Part shown: positions 8,226 through 15,895 of the stretch, piece by piece
Numbering within the stretch: position 1 is the stretch's first letter
Layout: each line of letters begins with the position of its first letter
DNA from: Bacillus sp. NP157
GTDB taxonomy: Bacteria > Pseudomonadota > Gammaproteobacteria > Xanthomonadales > Rhodanobacteraceae
Length of the DNA stretch: 64,000 nt
Direction: 5' to 3'
Assembly: GCA_018889975.1 (NCBI GenBank)
Contig: CP076546.1
Location: 3,038,001-3,102,000 of the forward strand
Position numbers and translations under genes: made by a program
The notes under the pieces: model-generated
What the model was told of the DNA's origin: nothing
What the model saw: only the letters and a program-made list of their open reading frames with translations
Database searches by the model: none

Positions 8226-9584
8226 ATGGCACGTTACCCACGGATGCTCGCCTTTTCCGCGCTGCTCGCCACGATGGCGGCGCAGGCGACCGACACCCCC
8301 ACGCTGCGATACACGATCAAGCCCGTGCTCGCGAACGATGCGCTCACGGCACTGGACGTCACCCTTGATACGCAGGTCGGCAGCGATGGCACGCTGGCGC
8401 TCAAGCTCGGCGGGAAACCCGAGGCCATTCGTTCCGATGCCACCCTGGACACGGGCACGGCGGGCATCGTCACGTTGAAAGCCGCGCCCGGTGCCCGCGT
8501 TTCCCTGCACTACCGCAAGGGCGGTGCCGCCGACCTCAACGGTGACATCGCGGTCGAGCCGCTGCTCACTGCTGGCTGGGCCCACGGTCCCTGCGGCGGC
8601 ATGCTCGCGGTGCCCAACGACGCCACGCCGCGCCTCGTCGAGCTGGGGTGGACACTGCCGAAGGGCTGGCGTGGTGTATCGAGCGTCACGCCAGGCAAGC
8701 CGGTGGCGGGCAAGGACCTGGCTTGGGCGACCTGCATGGTCGGCAGCCACCTGGCCGACGTGACCCGCCCAATCGGCACGAAAGGCACCCTGCATGTGTA
8801 CACCGCCGATCCGGCGGCGGCGACGCCGCTGGTCGACCTCGTCGCCAAAGCGCTGGCGATCATCGCCCGCGAAGCCGGCGGCAGCGGCGTGGACTACCCG
8901 ATGTTCGTCAGCACCGTGAACGAACCCGGCGAGGGCTTCTCGGAATGGAACGCGGGCGGGTTCATGGCGGTGATGCAAAGGCCGGGCGCGGACGTGAAGC
9001 AGATGCTCAGCCCGATCCTGCAGGACTACTCCACGCTGGTGGCACCGCCGACGAAGGATCCATCGATCGCCTGGTACACGAAGGGCTTGCGGTCGTACCT
9101 CGCCATCAACGACCTGCTGGCAGCGGGCACGCTCTCGCGTCGCGACGTGGCCAGCTACCTGGACAACGTCAGCGAAACCTACGGCAACTCGGCGTTTCGC
9201 CGGGCGAGCAATGCGCAGGTCGCCAGCGACTGGGAGACGTCGCCGGACATCCAGGCACTGCCGGCGCTGCGCGGGGTGCTGTTCGGCTGGTTGCTGGATG
9301 CGCAGCTGCGCCAGGCCACGGGCGGCAAGGCCTGCCTTGCCGATGTGCTGCACAAGATCCCACTGGACAGCGCCGATCCCGCCGCGGCGCTGGTGGCCGG
9401 CGTCAAGGCGACGGGCGGCGGCGATATCGCCCCACTGGTCGACCGCTACATCGTCCGCGGCGAGTTGTTGCAGCTGCCGCCCGGCGCGCTGGGGCCATGC
9501 ATGAGCGTGACCACGGCCCAGGACGGCTACGGCTGGCAGGTGCAACGCATCACCGACACCTGCACCGCCTCCACCACCCCGTAG
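8226..9584 (+). CDS. Secreted M61-like (glycyl aminopeptidase-fold) protein, apparently without catalytic zinc site
   Basis: 452 residues with a signal peptide (cleavage near AAQA, about residue 20), so periplasmic or secreted. The body resembles M61 glycyl aminopeptidase-like proteins: an N-terminal beta domain, then a helical region with EGFSEWNAGGFMAVMQ, TKGLRSYLAINDLLAAGTLSRRD and a late RQATGGKACLADVL segment (all typical positions in that family). The HExxH zinc motif expected between these parts is absent, so peptidase activity is doubtful. A GGAG lies eight bases before the ATG. The stop codon is the TAG of a REP-like repeat. Family assignment is moderate. Confidence 0.65.
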   Translation: MARYPRMLAFSALLATMAAQATDTPTLRYTIKPVLANDALTALDVTLDTQVGSDGTLALKLGGKPEAIRSDATLDTGTAGIVTLKAAPGARVSLHYRKGGAADLNGDIAVEPLLTAGWAHGPCGGMLAVPNDATPRLVELGWTLPKGWRGVSSVTPGKPVAGKDLAWATCMVGSHLADVTRPIGTKGTLHVYTADPAAATPLVDLVAKALAIIAREAGGSGVDYPMFVSTVNEPGEGFSEWNAGGFMAVMQRPGADVKQMLSPILQDYSTLVAPPTKDPSIAWYTKGLRSYLAINDLLAAGTLSRRDVASYLDNVSETYGNSAFRRASNAQVASDWETSPDIQALPALRGVLFGWLLDAQLRQATGGKACLADVLHKIPLDSADPAAALVAGVKATGGGDIAPLVDRYIVRGELLQLPPGALGPCMSVTTAQDGYGWQVQRITDTCTASTTP

Positions 9585-9602
9585 GAGCGCGCCTGCGCGC
9601 GA
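9581..9602 (+). repeat. REP-like palindrome, copy 1
   Basis: GTAGGAGCGCGC followed by CTGCGCGCGA. The TAG in its left end is the stop codon of the M61-like gene. It pairs with an inverted copy at 9687-9708, giving a REPIN-like doublet about 130 bases long. Confidence 0.85.
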
Positions 9603-9686
9603 TCGGGGATGGCGCGGCGCCTGTCCCCGGCGCCTGACACCTGTGGTCTTTTTCCCGTAGGCGATCCTGCGGGTATGGGAAGACTT

Positions 9687-9708
9687 TCGCGCGCAGGCGC
9701 GCTCCTAC
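9687..9708 (-). repeat. REP-like palindrome, copy 2 (inverted partner of copy 1)
   Basis: The exact reverse complement of the unit at 9581-9602, ending in GCTCCTAC. The two units bracket an 84-base spacer in the gap before cycA; in RNA they could fold into one long hairpin that may act as a terminator for the upstream gene. Confidence 0.85.
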
Positions 9709-9753
9709 GGAGATGGGTGTGGGGTTGGGGGCCGCGGTTTGCCGGGAGCGGCC

Positions 9754-11169
9754 ATGGCGTCTATGGTGCAGGCTTCCGCCATGCATGAGTTGCCGATGAA
9801 CCAGCCGCAGGAATCGAACCCCGACCACCTCAGGCGCAGCCTGTCCAATCGCCACCTGCAGCTCATCGCCATCGGCGGCGCCATCGGCACGGGCCTGTTC
9901 ATGGGCTCGGGCAAGACGATCAGCCTGGCCGGACCCTCGATCCTGTTCGTCTACCTGATCATCGGCGTGATGCTGTTCTTCGTCATGCGCGCGATGGGCG
10001 AGCTGCTGCTGTCGAACCTCGATTACAAGTCCTTCATCGATTTCTCGACCGACCTGCTCGGACCGTGGGCGGGTTTCTTCTGCGGCTGGACCTACTGGTT
10101 CTGCTGGATCATCACCGCCATCGCGGACGTGATCGCCATCGCCAACTACGCGCAGTTCTGGTTCCCGACCCTGGCGCCATGGGTACCCGCGGTGCTTTGC
10201 GTACTCCTGCTGCTGACCCTGAACCTGACCACCGTGCGCCTGTTCGGCGAGCTCGAGTTCTGGTTTGCACTGATCAAGATCATCGCCATCTGCGCGCTCG
10301 TGGTCACCGGCTTCGGCATGGTGGCCTGGGCGTTCCGTTCGCCGGACGGGCATGTCGCGTCGCTGGCCAACCTGTGGAACGACGGCGGCATGTTCCCGAT
10401 GGGCATGAACGGCTTCTTCGCCGGGTTCCAGATCGCCGTGTTCGCGTTCGTCGGCATTGAACTGGTCGGCACCACCGCGGCCGAAACCGCCGACCCGGAG
10501 CGCAACCTGCCGAAGGCGATCAACTCGATCCCCGTGCGCATCATCATTTTCTACGTGCTCGCCCTGGTGGTGATCATGGCGGTGACGCCGTGGCGCCAGG
10601 TGTTGCCCGGCAAGAGTCCGTTCGTGGAACTGTTCGTACTCGCCGGCATTCCGGCGGCGGCCAGCCTGATCAACTTCGTGGTGCTCACCTCGGCGACGTC
10701 GTCGGCGAACAGCGGCATCTTCTCGACCAGCCGCATGCTCTACGGCCTGGCCGAGGAAGACCACGCGCCGCGCACGTTCAAGCGCCTGTCGTCGCGTGCG
10801 GTGCCCTCGCGCGGCCTGCTGTTCTCGTGCGTGTGCCTGCTTGGCGGCGCCCTGCTGGTGCGCGTGGTGCCGAACCTGGTGACCGCATTCACCCTGGTCA
10901 CCACGCTGTCCGCGATCCTCTTCATGTTCGTCTGGTCGCTGATTCTCTGCTCGTACATCGCCTATCGGAAGAAGCGCCCCGAGCTGCATGCGGTGTCGTC
11001 GTACAAGATGCCCGGCGGCGTGCTGATGTGCTGGGTCTGCCTTGCGTTCTTCGCCTTCGTGCTGGTGTTGCTGACGCTGGAGAGCGATACGAGGCAGGCG
11101 CTGATTGCCAGCCCGGTGTGGTTTGCGATTTTGGGGGTGGGGTACTTGTGGAGGCGGAAGCGGGTTTGA
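9754..11169 (+). CDS. cycA: D-serine/D-alanine/glycine:H+ symporter CycA
   Basis: A 12-helix amino-acid permease (APC superfamily). It follows remembered E. coli CycA closely through most of its length, including HLQLIAIGGAIGTGLFMGSG, TISLAGPSILFVY, SFIDFSTDLLGPWAGFF, AGFQIAVFAFVGIELVGTTA and KMPGGVLMCWVC. It imports D-serine, D-alanine, glycine and L-alanine across the inner membrane. The frame opens at 9739; the ATG at 9754 has GGGAG upstream and is chosen, but 9796 (MNQPQESNP) also fits the family N-terminus. A REP doublet precedes it. Confidence 0.93.
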   Translation: MASMVQASAMHELPMNQPQESNPDHLRRSLSNRHLQLIAIGGAIGTGLFMGSGKTISLAGPSILFVYLIIGVMLFFVMRAMGELLLSNLDYKSFIDFSTDLLGPWAGFFCGWTYWFCWIITAIADVIAIANYAQFWFPTLAPWVPAVLCVLLLLTLNLTTVRLFGELEFWFALIKIIAICALVVTGFGMVAWAFRSPDGHVASLANLWNDGGMFPMGMNGFFAGFQIAVFAFVGIELVGTTAAETADPERNLPKAINSIPVRIIIFYVLALVVIMAVTPWRQVLPGKSPFVELFVLAGIPAAASLINFVVLTSATSSANSGIFSTSRMLYGLAEEDHAPRTFKRLSSRAVPSRGLLFSCVCLLGGALLVRVVPNLVTAFTLVTTLSAILFMFVWSLILCSYIAYRKKRPELHAVSSYKMPGGVLMCWVCLAFFAFVLVLLTLESDTRQALIASPVWFAILGVGYLWRRKRV

Positions 11170-11270
11170 GGGGGCTTTGGCGGTGCTGGGGTGAGGGATT
11201 GGGGTTTTAGGGGGTAGCTCGGCTGGGGTTGCTTTGGTTTCCAGGTGGTAGCTGGGGTGAGGGGTTGCCT

Positions 11271-11292
11271 TCGCGCGCGGGCGCGCTCCTAC
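11271..11292 (-). repeat. REP-like palindrome, copy 3 (single unit, variant)
   Basis: TCGCGCGCGGGCGCGCTCCTAC, a one-base variant (GGG for AGG in the loop) of the family. It sits in the G/T-rich 240-base gap between cycA and the autotransporter barrel gene, where nothing else could be assigned. Confidence 0.75.
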
Positions 11293-11409
11293 ACGGATGT
11301 GAAGGGGTTTGGGGGGTCTTCACGGAGGGTGGCATGGGCATTGCTGCCTTCAGGGAGAGGGAGTCGGCACGTCGGTTTCCCGTCGCATCACTACGGGAAC
11401 CCAGCGCCC

Positions 11410-12423
11410 ATGGCCTTGCACCGCCCTGCCGCATCGCGGCCAAAACTGACCCTCCTCGCCGCCTTCGGCGCGGGCGCCGGCCTCTTGCTGGCGCATCCGG
11501 CCCACGCGGCGACGGACGATGGCAGCCTGCTGACCTCGAACCGCAGTGCCCTGCTCGACGATGGCCGGCAGATCCGTGCGTCGATCCTTCGCCATTCGTT
11601 GATCCAGGCGGCCGGTGGCGCGCGCGACGATGGCCTGTGGACCTCGACCTGGGGCCACTGGGGCGACCATGACGGCGATGCCCGGACGGACCGCCTGCGC
11701 AGCAATGGTGGCGGCGTGGTCGGTGGCGTCGACCGCGAGGTCGGCGATATCCATATCGGCGCCATCGCCGGCGCGGGGAACCTCACCGCACGCGCGCCGG
11801 GCGGGAACATCCAGTCACAGTCCTCCGTGGTCGGCGCTTACGTGGCGACCGAACGCGGCCACTGGGAATGGCAGGGCGGCGTCAGCTATAGCTGGAGCCA
11901 GATGGACAGCCACCGGCGCACCTCCGCCGGCGTGGCCTCCGCCCGCTACAACGGCGGCATCGCCCAGGCCTGGGTCGACGGCGGTTATCGCTTCAACACC
12001 GCGCGCGGGTCCATCACGCCCTTCGCCAACCTCGCCCGCGCCCAGCTCTTCCAGGACGCCGTGGATGAAAGCAACGCCCTGGACGCGCTGCACGCGGACG
12101 GCACGCATGGCCATGTCGACATCGGCACGCTCGGTGTACGCGGCGCCATGAGCTTCCAGGACGGCGTTGTCGGCCATGCCGGCATCGGCTACCAGCATGC
12201 ATGGGGCGACGATGTGCGCCCCACCGACCACCAGCGACTCGTCGTCGGCGGTGACCCGATGCAGGCGATCGGCGTGCCGACTCCGCGCAACGCCGCCGTC
12301 GCCGACCTCGGCATCGCATTCGCGACGAGCAAGGGCACCTCGGTCGACGCCAGCTATCGCGGGATGTTCGGCGGCGGCGCGAAGGACCAGGGCTTGCGGG
12401 TCAGCGTCACCATCAAGTGGTGA
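11410..12423 (+). CDS. Stand-alone autotransporter beta-barrel domain protein
   Basis: 337 residues. A signal peptide ends near AHPAHAA (about residue 34). The rest is an autotransporter (type V) barrel: DDGLWTSTWGHWGDHDGD, then alternating strands with AYVATERGHWEWQGGVSYSW, DGGYRFNTARGSITPFANLA and the C-terminal strand ending in KW, a BAM-recognised aromatic end. No passenger domain of note precedes the barrel; only about 70 residues separate them. It is therefore an outer-membrane barrel, not a classical secreted adhesin. The ATG at 11410 is chosen because the signal peptide starts there. Confidence 0.8.
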   Translation: MALHRPAASRPKLTLLAAFGAGAGLLLAHPAHAATDDGSLLTSNRSALLDDGRQIRASILRHSLIQAAGGARDDGLWTSTWGHWGDHDGDARTDRLRSNGGGVVGGVDREVGDIHIGAIAGAGNLTARAPGGNIQSQSSVVGAYVATERGHWEWQGGVSYSWSQMDSHRRTSAGVASARYNGGIAQAWVDGGYRFNTARGSITPFANLARAQLFQDAVDESNALDALHADGTHGHVDIGTLGVRGAMSFQDGVVGHAGIGYQHAWGDDVRPTDHQRLVVGGDPMQAIGVPTPRNAAVADLGIAFATSKGTSVDASYRGMFGGGAKDQGLRVSVTIKW

Positions 12424-12444
12424 CACCGCCCGTTGCGTCGACCG

Positions 12445-12930
12445 TCAACGTCGGCCGCGGCTGGCGAGGTTCACGTCCAGCGCCTGGTGCACGGCCGGCA
12501 GCGCCGTGAGGTCGAACGCATAGGGGAAGAACGACGGTGCACGCATGTGCAGGGTCGGATGCGTGGCGAGCAGGCCCTCGAACGCGCGCCGGGTCGGCGT
12601 GCTGCGCGGGACGAAGGTAAATGTGCCGTTGACGCATTCGCGGCGGAAGGCGAGGCGCTGGCCTTCGATATCGAACACGGCACTGCGGCCAATCGATCCC
12701 GCCGCGCAATTGGAACGCTGCGGCAGCTCGCGGAACCCGTAGGAGACGCGGTGGGTCGGACGGTCGACGTAGGCGACCAGGCCCAGCTGGGCGCCGTGCT
12801 GGTCCGGCAACAGGTAAACACCGCGACCCTGGTCCCACCCATCGAACTCAGTGGCCGTGGCGGCGGTGGCGAAGGTGCACAGCGCGAGGACGCCGGCGAC
12901 CAGGGTGGACATCCGTGAAGCACGTGACAT
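12445..12930 (-). CDS. Small secreted protein of unknown function
   Basis: 161 residues with an N-terminal signal peptide (TLVAGVLALCTFATAATA, cleavage about residue 26). The mature part has two cysteines (in RSNCAAG and RRECVNG) that could form a disulphide. No known domain is recognised. It is convergent with the autotransporter barrel gene, with 21 bases between stops, and stands alone on its strand. Probably periplasmic; no function can be proposed. Confidence 0.65.
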   Translation of the reverse strand: MSRASRMSTLVAGVLALCTFATAATATEFDGWDQGRGVYLLPDQHGAQLGLVAYVDRPTHRVSYGFRELPQRSNCAAGSIGRSAVFDIEGQRLAFRRECVNGTFTFVPRSTPTRRAFEGLLATHPTLHMRAPSFFPYAFDLTALPAVHQALDVNLASRGRR

Positions 12931-13001
12931 GGGGGTGGCTCCTGCCAGTGGGGTGATCCGTATATAGCACCGTGCCGCAAGTTCTTGCTACCGCACCGCA
13001 T

Positions 13002-13502
13002 TCAGTGCGAGAGCAGCGCACCCTCGCCGATGGCGGCGGCGATGAAGGCCTCGGCATCGTCCGGCGAGACCAGCACCTTGCGCCCGCTCGGCGGCTGGAT
13101 GACCACCCCATGGTCGCGGTGCCGCGCCGCCACCTTCACCATGCCGAGCCGGCGCGAATAGAACAGGCCATCGAAGGCGAAGAAGCCGCCGTTGCCGAAG
13201 ACGCGCACGAGGCCCTTGAAGGCGTCGCTGTCCGCATGGATCACCGCGCCGCGCAGCTCCACGGTGGAGCGCCCGACCTGGCGGCGGATCACCAGCCGGC
13301 CGTTGGCCATCTCGTAGCGCAAGGGTGACAGCGCATAAGAGAGCGCCAGTGCGAGCGTGAGGATGCCGGCCAGGGGCACCCCGAGCACCGCCGGGGCATC
13401 CCGACTCATCACGATGGCGACGGCCCCGATGACGATCATCACGGTGGAAATGCCGATCCAGCGCACGGTGTTGGACATGGTGGTGTTGAAGGTCTTGGCC
13501 AC
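13002..13502 (-). CDS. Membrane protein with PH-like (bPH) domain
   Basis: 166 residues. Two hydrophobic segments (about 14-34 and 38-58) are followed by a beta-rich domain (RYEMANGRLVIRRQVG...ELRGAVIHADSD) and a C-terminal helix (SPDDAEAFIAAA). This is the layout of bacterial PH-domain or STM3941-like membrane proteins. A GTG at 13502 with GGAAG upstream is used as the start; the ATG at 13478 is an alternative. The cellular role of the family is not established. Confidence 0.65.
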   Translation of the reverse strand: MAKTFNTTMSNTVRWIGISTVMIVIGAVAIVMSRDAPAVLGVPLAGILTLALALSYALSPLRYEMANGRLVIRRQVGRSTVELRGAVIHADSDAFKGLVRVFGNGGFFAFDGLFYSRRLGMVKVAARHRDHGVVIQPPSGRKVLVSPDDAEAFIAAAIGEGALLSH

Positions 13503-13611
13503 GCGTCGCTTCCTTCAGCCAGGGCATCGCCCGGCGCACGCAGCCATTCTAGAGAGGCCGCAACGAGGTGTCTTTACGAACGTGCGCGGCGGCACGGCAT
13601 GTCGGTATCTG

Positions 13612-13629
13612 TGTAGGCGTGCACCTACA
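13612..13629. promoter_or_regulatory. Interrupted palindrome in the gap before the Mrr-like gene
   Basis: TGTAGG and CCTACA arms separated by six bases, in a 281-base gap (13503-13783) upstream of the Mrr-like gene. A weak -10-like CATACACT follows at about 13658. The palindrome could be an operator; no regulator is linked. Confidence 0.3.
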
Positions 13630-13783
13630 GCTTTCGATGTAGCAAGTCGGTACATTTCCATACACTGAGGCGACACGTCGCGGGGGCGACGGCGGCCAGG
13701 GAAACCGGGGGGAGCCGGATGACACAGGACAGGATTTCTAACAGGCGACACCACGCACGAATCCATCCCGGGCGGCGTGCATC

Positions 13784-14470
13784 GTGAGCGCCAGCTTCAA
13801 ACCCGTGCGCCACCGTTACGAAGACGCCCTTGCGCGTCTTCCGTGGCGCGATGTCGTGGAGCGCGTCGCCGCGTACTTCACTGGCCTCGGCTACGTGGTC
13901 GAAACCGCCGACAACCAGGTCCAGGGCATCGACCTGGTCCTGCGCCACGGTGACGAGACCACCCTCGTGCTGTGCAAGCACTGGCCGGCGTTCCAGATTC
14001 CCGCGGACGACGTCCACCGGCTGATCGGCCAGATGGCGCCCGCCGGCGCGACGGGCGCCATCCTCGTGACCTCCGGTGAGTTCTCGCGCACCGCCGTGGA
14101 GGCCGCCTCGCGCTTTCGCCATGTGCGCCTCATCGATGGCCGCGCCCTGCGTGCCCTGCTCGGTCCGCTGGAGATCGCGTCGACGCTGCATCGCGCGCAC
14201 CCGGCATCGGCCGGATGGGCGCCCGTGCATGGCAGCGCACCGGCCCGCCCCTCGCCGGCCAGCCGTGCCGCCGCCACCGCCGCGGTGGCCGCCGTGCTGG
14301 TGATGGCCGCGGCCATGCTCACCCTCTACACCTGGTACATCCGCGAGATCCACGTGGCCCAGGCCGGCGCCGGCCGGGCCCAGGCGGTGTACCAGCAGGC
14401 AGGCGGACCACCCGCACCACCCCCGTTCGCGGCCGAGCGGACGCTGCCCGGAAAGGCCAGCGAACCCTGA
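13784..14470 (+). CDS. Membrane-anchored Mrr-like restriction endonuclease-fold protein
   Basis: 228 residues. An N-terminal Mrr_cat-like nuclease fold (about 18-130) contains D50 (VQGIDLVLR) and K65 (TLVLCKHW), then GQMAPAGATGAILVTSGEFS, a stretch typical of Mrr-like proteins. The usual QxK of the D...QxK active site reads LCK, so catalysis is uncertain. A transmembrane helix (about 163-184) and a short proline-rich tail follow, which anchors it to the inner membrane. It starts with GTG. Type IV restriction enzymes cut modified DNA, but membrane-tethered relatives are not well characterised. No methyltransferase is adjacent. Confidence 0.7.
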   Translation: MSASFKPVRHRYEDALARLPWRDVVERVAAYFTGLGYVVETADNQVQGIDLVLRHGDETTLVLCKHWPAFQIPADDVHRLIGQMAPAGATGAILVTSGEFSRTAVEAASRFRHVRLIDGRALRALLGPLEIASTLHRAHPASAGWAPVHGSAPARPSPASRAAATAAVAAVLVMAAAMLTLYTWYIREIHVAQAGAGRAQAVYQQAGGPPAPPPFAAERTLPGKASEP

Positions 14471-14500
14471 GCGCAGGGCCATCCGTGCGATCATGTGCGG

Positions 14501-15871
14501 ATGAATGCCTTCAGCCAGCTCGACCTTTCCCCTGCCCTGCTCGCCGCCATCGAGACCATCGGCTACACCGAGATGACCCCCGTGCAGCGCGAGAGCCTGC
14601 CGCCCATCCTCGCCGGCCGCGACGTGATGGCCGAGGCCCGCACGGGTAGCGGCAAGACCGCCGCCTTCGGCCTGGGCCTGCTCCAGCGGCTGGATCCCTC
14701 GGAAATCCGCCTGCAGGCGCTGGTGCTCTGCCCCACGCGCGAGCTGGCCGACCAGGTGGCGAAATCGATCCGCCGCCTGGCCACCAACATCCCCAACGTG
14801 AAGCTGCTGACCCTGTGCGGCGGCATGCCGCTCGGCCCGCAGCTGGCGTCGCTGGAGCACGACCCGCACATCGTCGTCGGCACGCCGGGCCGTGTGCAGG
14901 AGCACCTCAAGCGCGGCAGCCTGCACGGCGGCGGCATCAGGACGTTCGTGCTCGACGAAGCCGACCGGATGCTCGACATGGGCTTCGAAGAAGCCATCGA
15001 CGACATCATCAAGCGCATCTCGAAGCACCACCAGACCCTGCTGTTCTCGGCGACGTATCCGGACGAGATCCGCACCGTCAGCGGCCGCGTGCAGAAGGAT
15101 CCGGTCATCGTCACCATCGACGAGCCGCACAACGAAACCACGATCGAGCAGCGACTGGTGGAAGTGGAGCCGGCACTGAAGACCGACGTGCTGGCACGGA
15201 TCCTCAACCACGAAAAGCCCGAATCCGCGCTGGTGTTCTGCAACATGCGCAAGGACACCGACGAGCTCGCCGCGGCGCTGGACAAGCTCGGTTTCAGCGC
15301 ACTGGCCCTGCATGGCGACCTCGACCAGCGCGACCGCGACGAAGCCCTCGTGCGCTTCGCCAACCGCAGCTGCAACGTGCTGGTCGCGACCGACGTCGCC
15401 GCGCGCGGCCTCGACATCGTCGGCCTGCCGATGGTGGTCAGCTACGACGTCGCCCACGACCCCGACACCCACGTGCACCGCAGCGGCCGCACCGGACGCG
15501 CGGGTGCCAGCGGCCTGTCGATCACCCTCGCCAGTTCGCGCGAGCTGGCCAAGGTACGCACGATCGAAGAACGCGTCGGCACGACGTTCTCGCGTTACCC
15601 GGCCAAGCCGGGCGACGGGCGCAAGGTGCTCAACCTCGCACCGATGAAGACGCTGGTGATCGATGCGGGGCGCAAGGACAAGCTGCGCCCCGGCGACATC
15701 CTCGGTGCACTGACCGGCGATGCGGGCCTGAACGCGAACGACATCGGCAAGATCGACGTCTACGCGACCCGGGCTTACGTCGCGATCAAGCGCGACCTCG
15801 CCAACAAGGCGCTCAACCGCCTGCGCGAAGGCAAGATCAAGGGCCGCAACTTCCGCGTCCGTTCGATCTGA
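14501..15871 (+). CDS. dbpA: ATP-dependent RNA helicase DbpA
   Basis: A 456-residue DEAD-box helicase. Visible motifs are Q (YTEMTPVQRESLP), I (ARTGSGKTAAFGLGLLQ), Ia/Ib, II (DEAD), III (SAT), IV-VI (ALVFCN, ATDVAARGLDI, HRSGRTGRAG). The C-terminal about 75 residues form the DbpA-type RRM (KDKLRPGDILGALTGDAGL, GKIKGRN), which binds hairpin 92 of 23S rRNA and targets the helicase to 50S assembly. The ATG at 14501 gives MNAFSQLDLS, like E. coli DbpA; a GTG two codons earlier is possible. Identification is strong. Confidence 0.94.
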   Translation: MNAFSQLDLSPALLAAIETIGYTEMTPVQRESLPPILAGRDVMAEARTGSGKTAAFGLGLLQRLDPSEIRLQALVLCPTRELADQVAKSIRRLATNIPNVKLLTLCGGMPLGPQLASLEHDPHIVVGTPGRVQEHLKRGSLHGGGIRTFVLDEADRMLDMGFEEAIDDIIKRISKHHQTLLFSATYPDEIRTVSGRVQKDPVIVTIDEPHNETTIEQRLVEVEPALKTDVLARILNHEKPESALVFCNMRKDTDELAAALDKLGFSALALHGDLDQRDRDEALVRFANRSCNVLVATDVAARGLDIVGLPMVVSYDVAHDPDTHVHRSGRTGRAGASGLSITLASSRELAKVRTIEERVGTTFSRYPAKPGDGRKVLNLAPMKTLVIDAGRKDKLRPGDILGALTGDAGLNANDIGKIDVYATRAYVAIKRDLANKALNRLREGKIKGRNFRVRSI

Positions 15872-15895
15872 TCCCCCTGCGCAACGCCTCCGGCG

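Noticed and set aside
9581-9708. CRISPR-like repeat pair
   Set aside because: The units are inverted, not direct, there is one spacer only, and single copies are scattered; they are REP elements.
13625-15478. Very long minus-strand open frame opposite the Mrr-like and dbpA genes
   Set aside because: A high-GC antisense shadow: the plus-strand genes carry intact helicase and nuclease motifs, while the antisense protein has low-complexity His/Arg/Gln-rich sequence.
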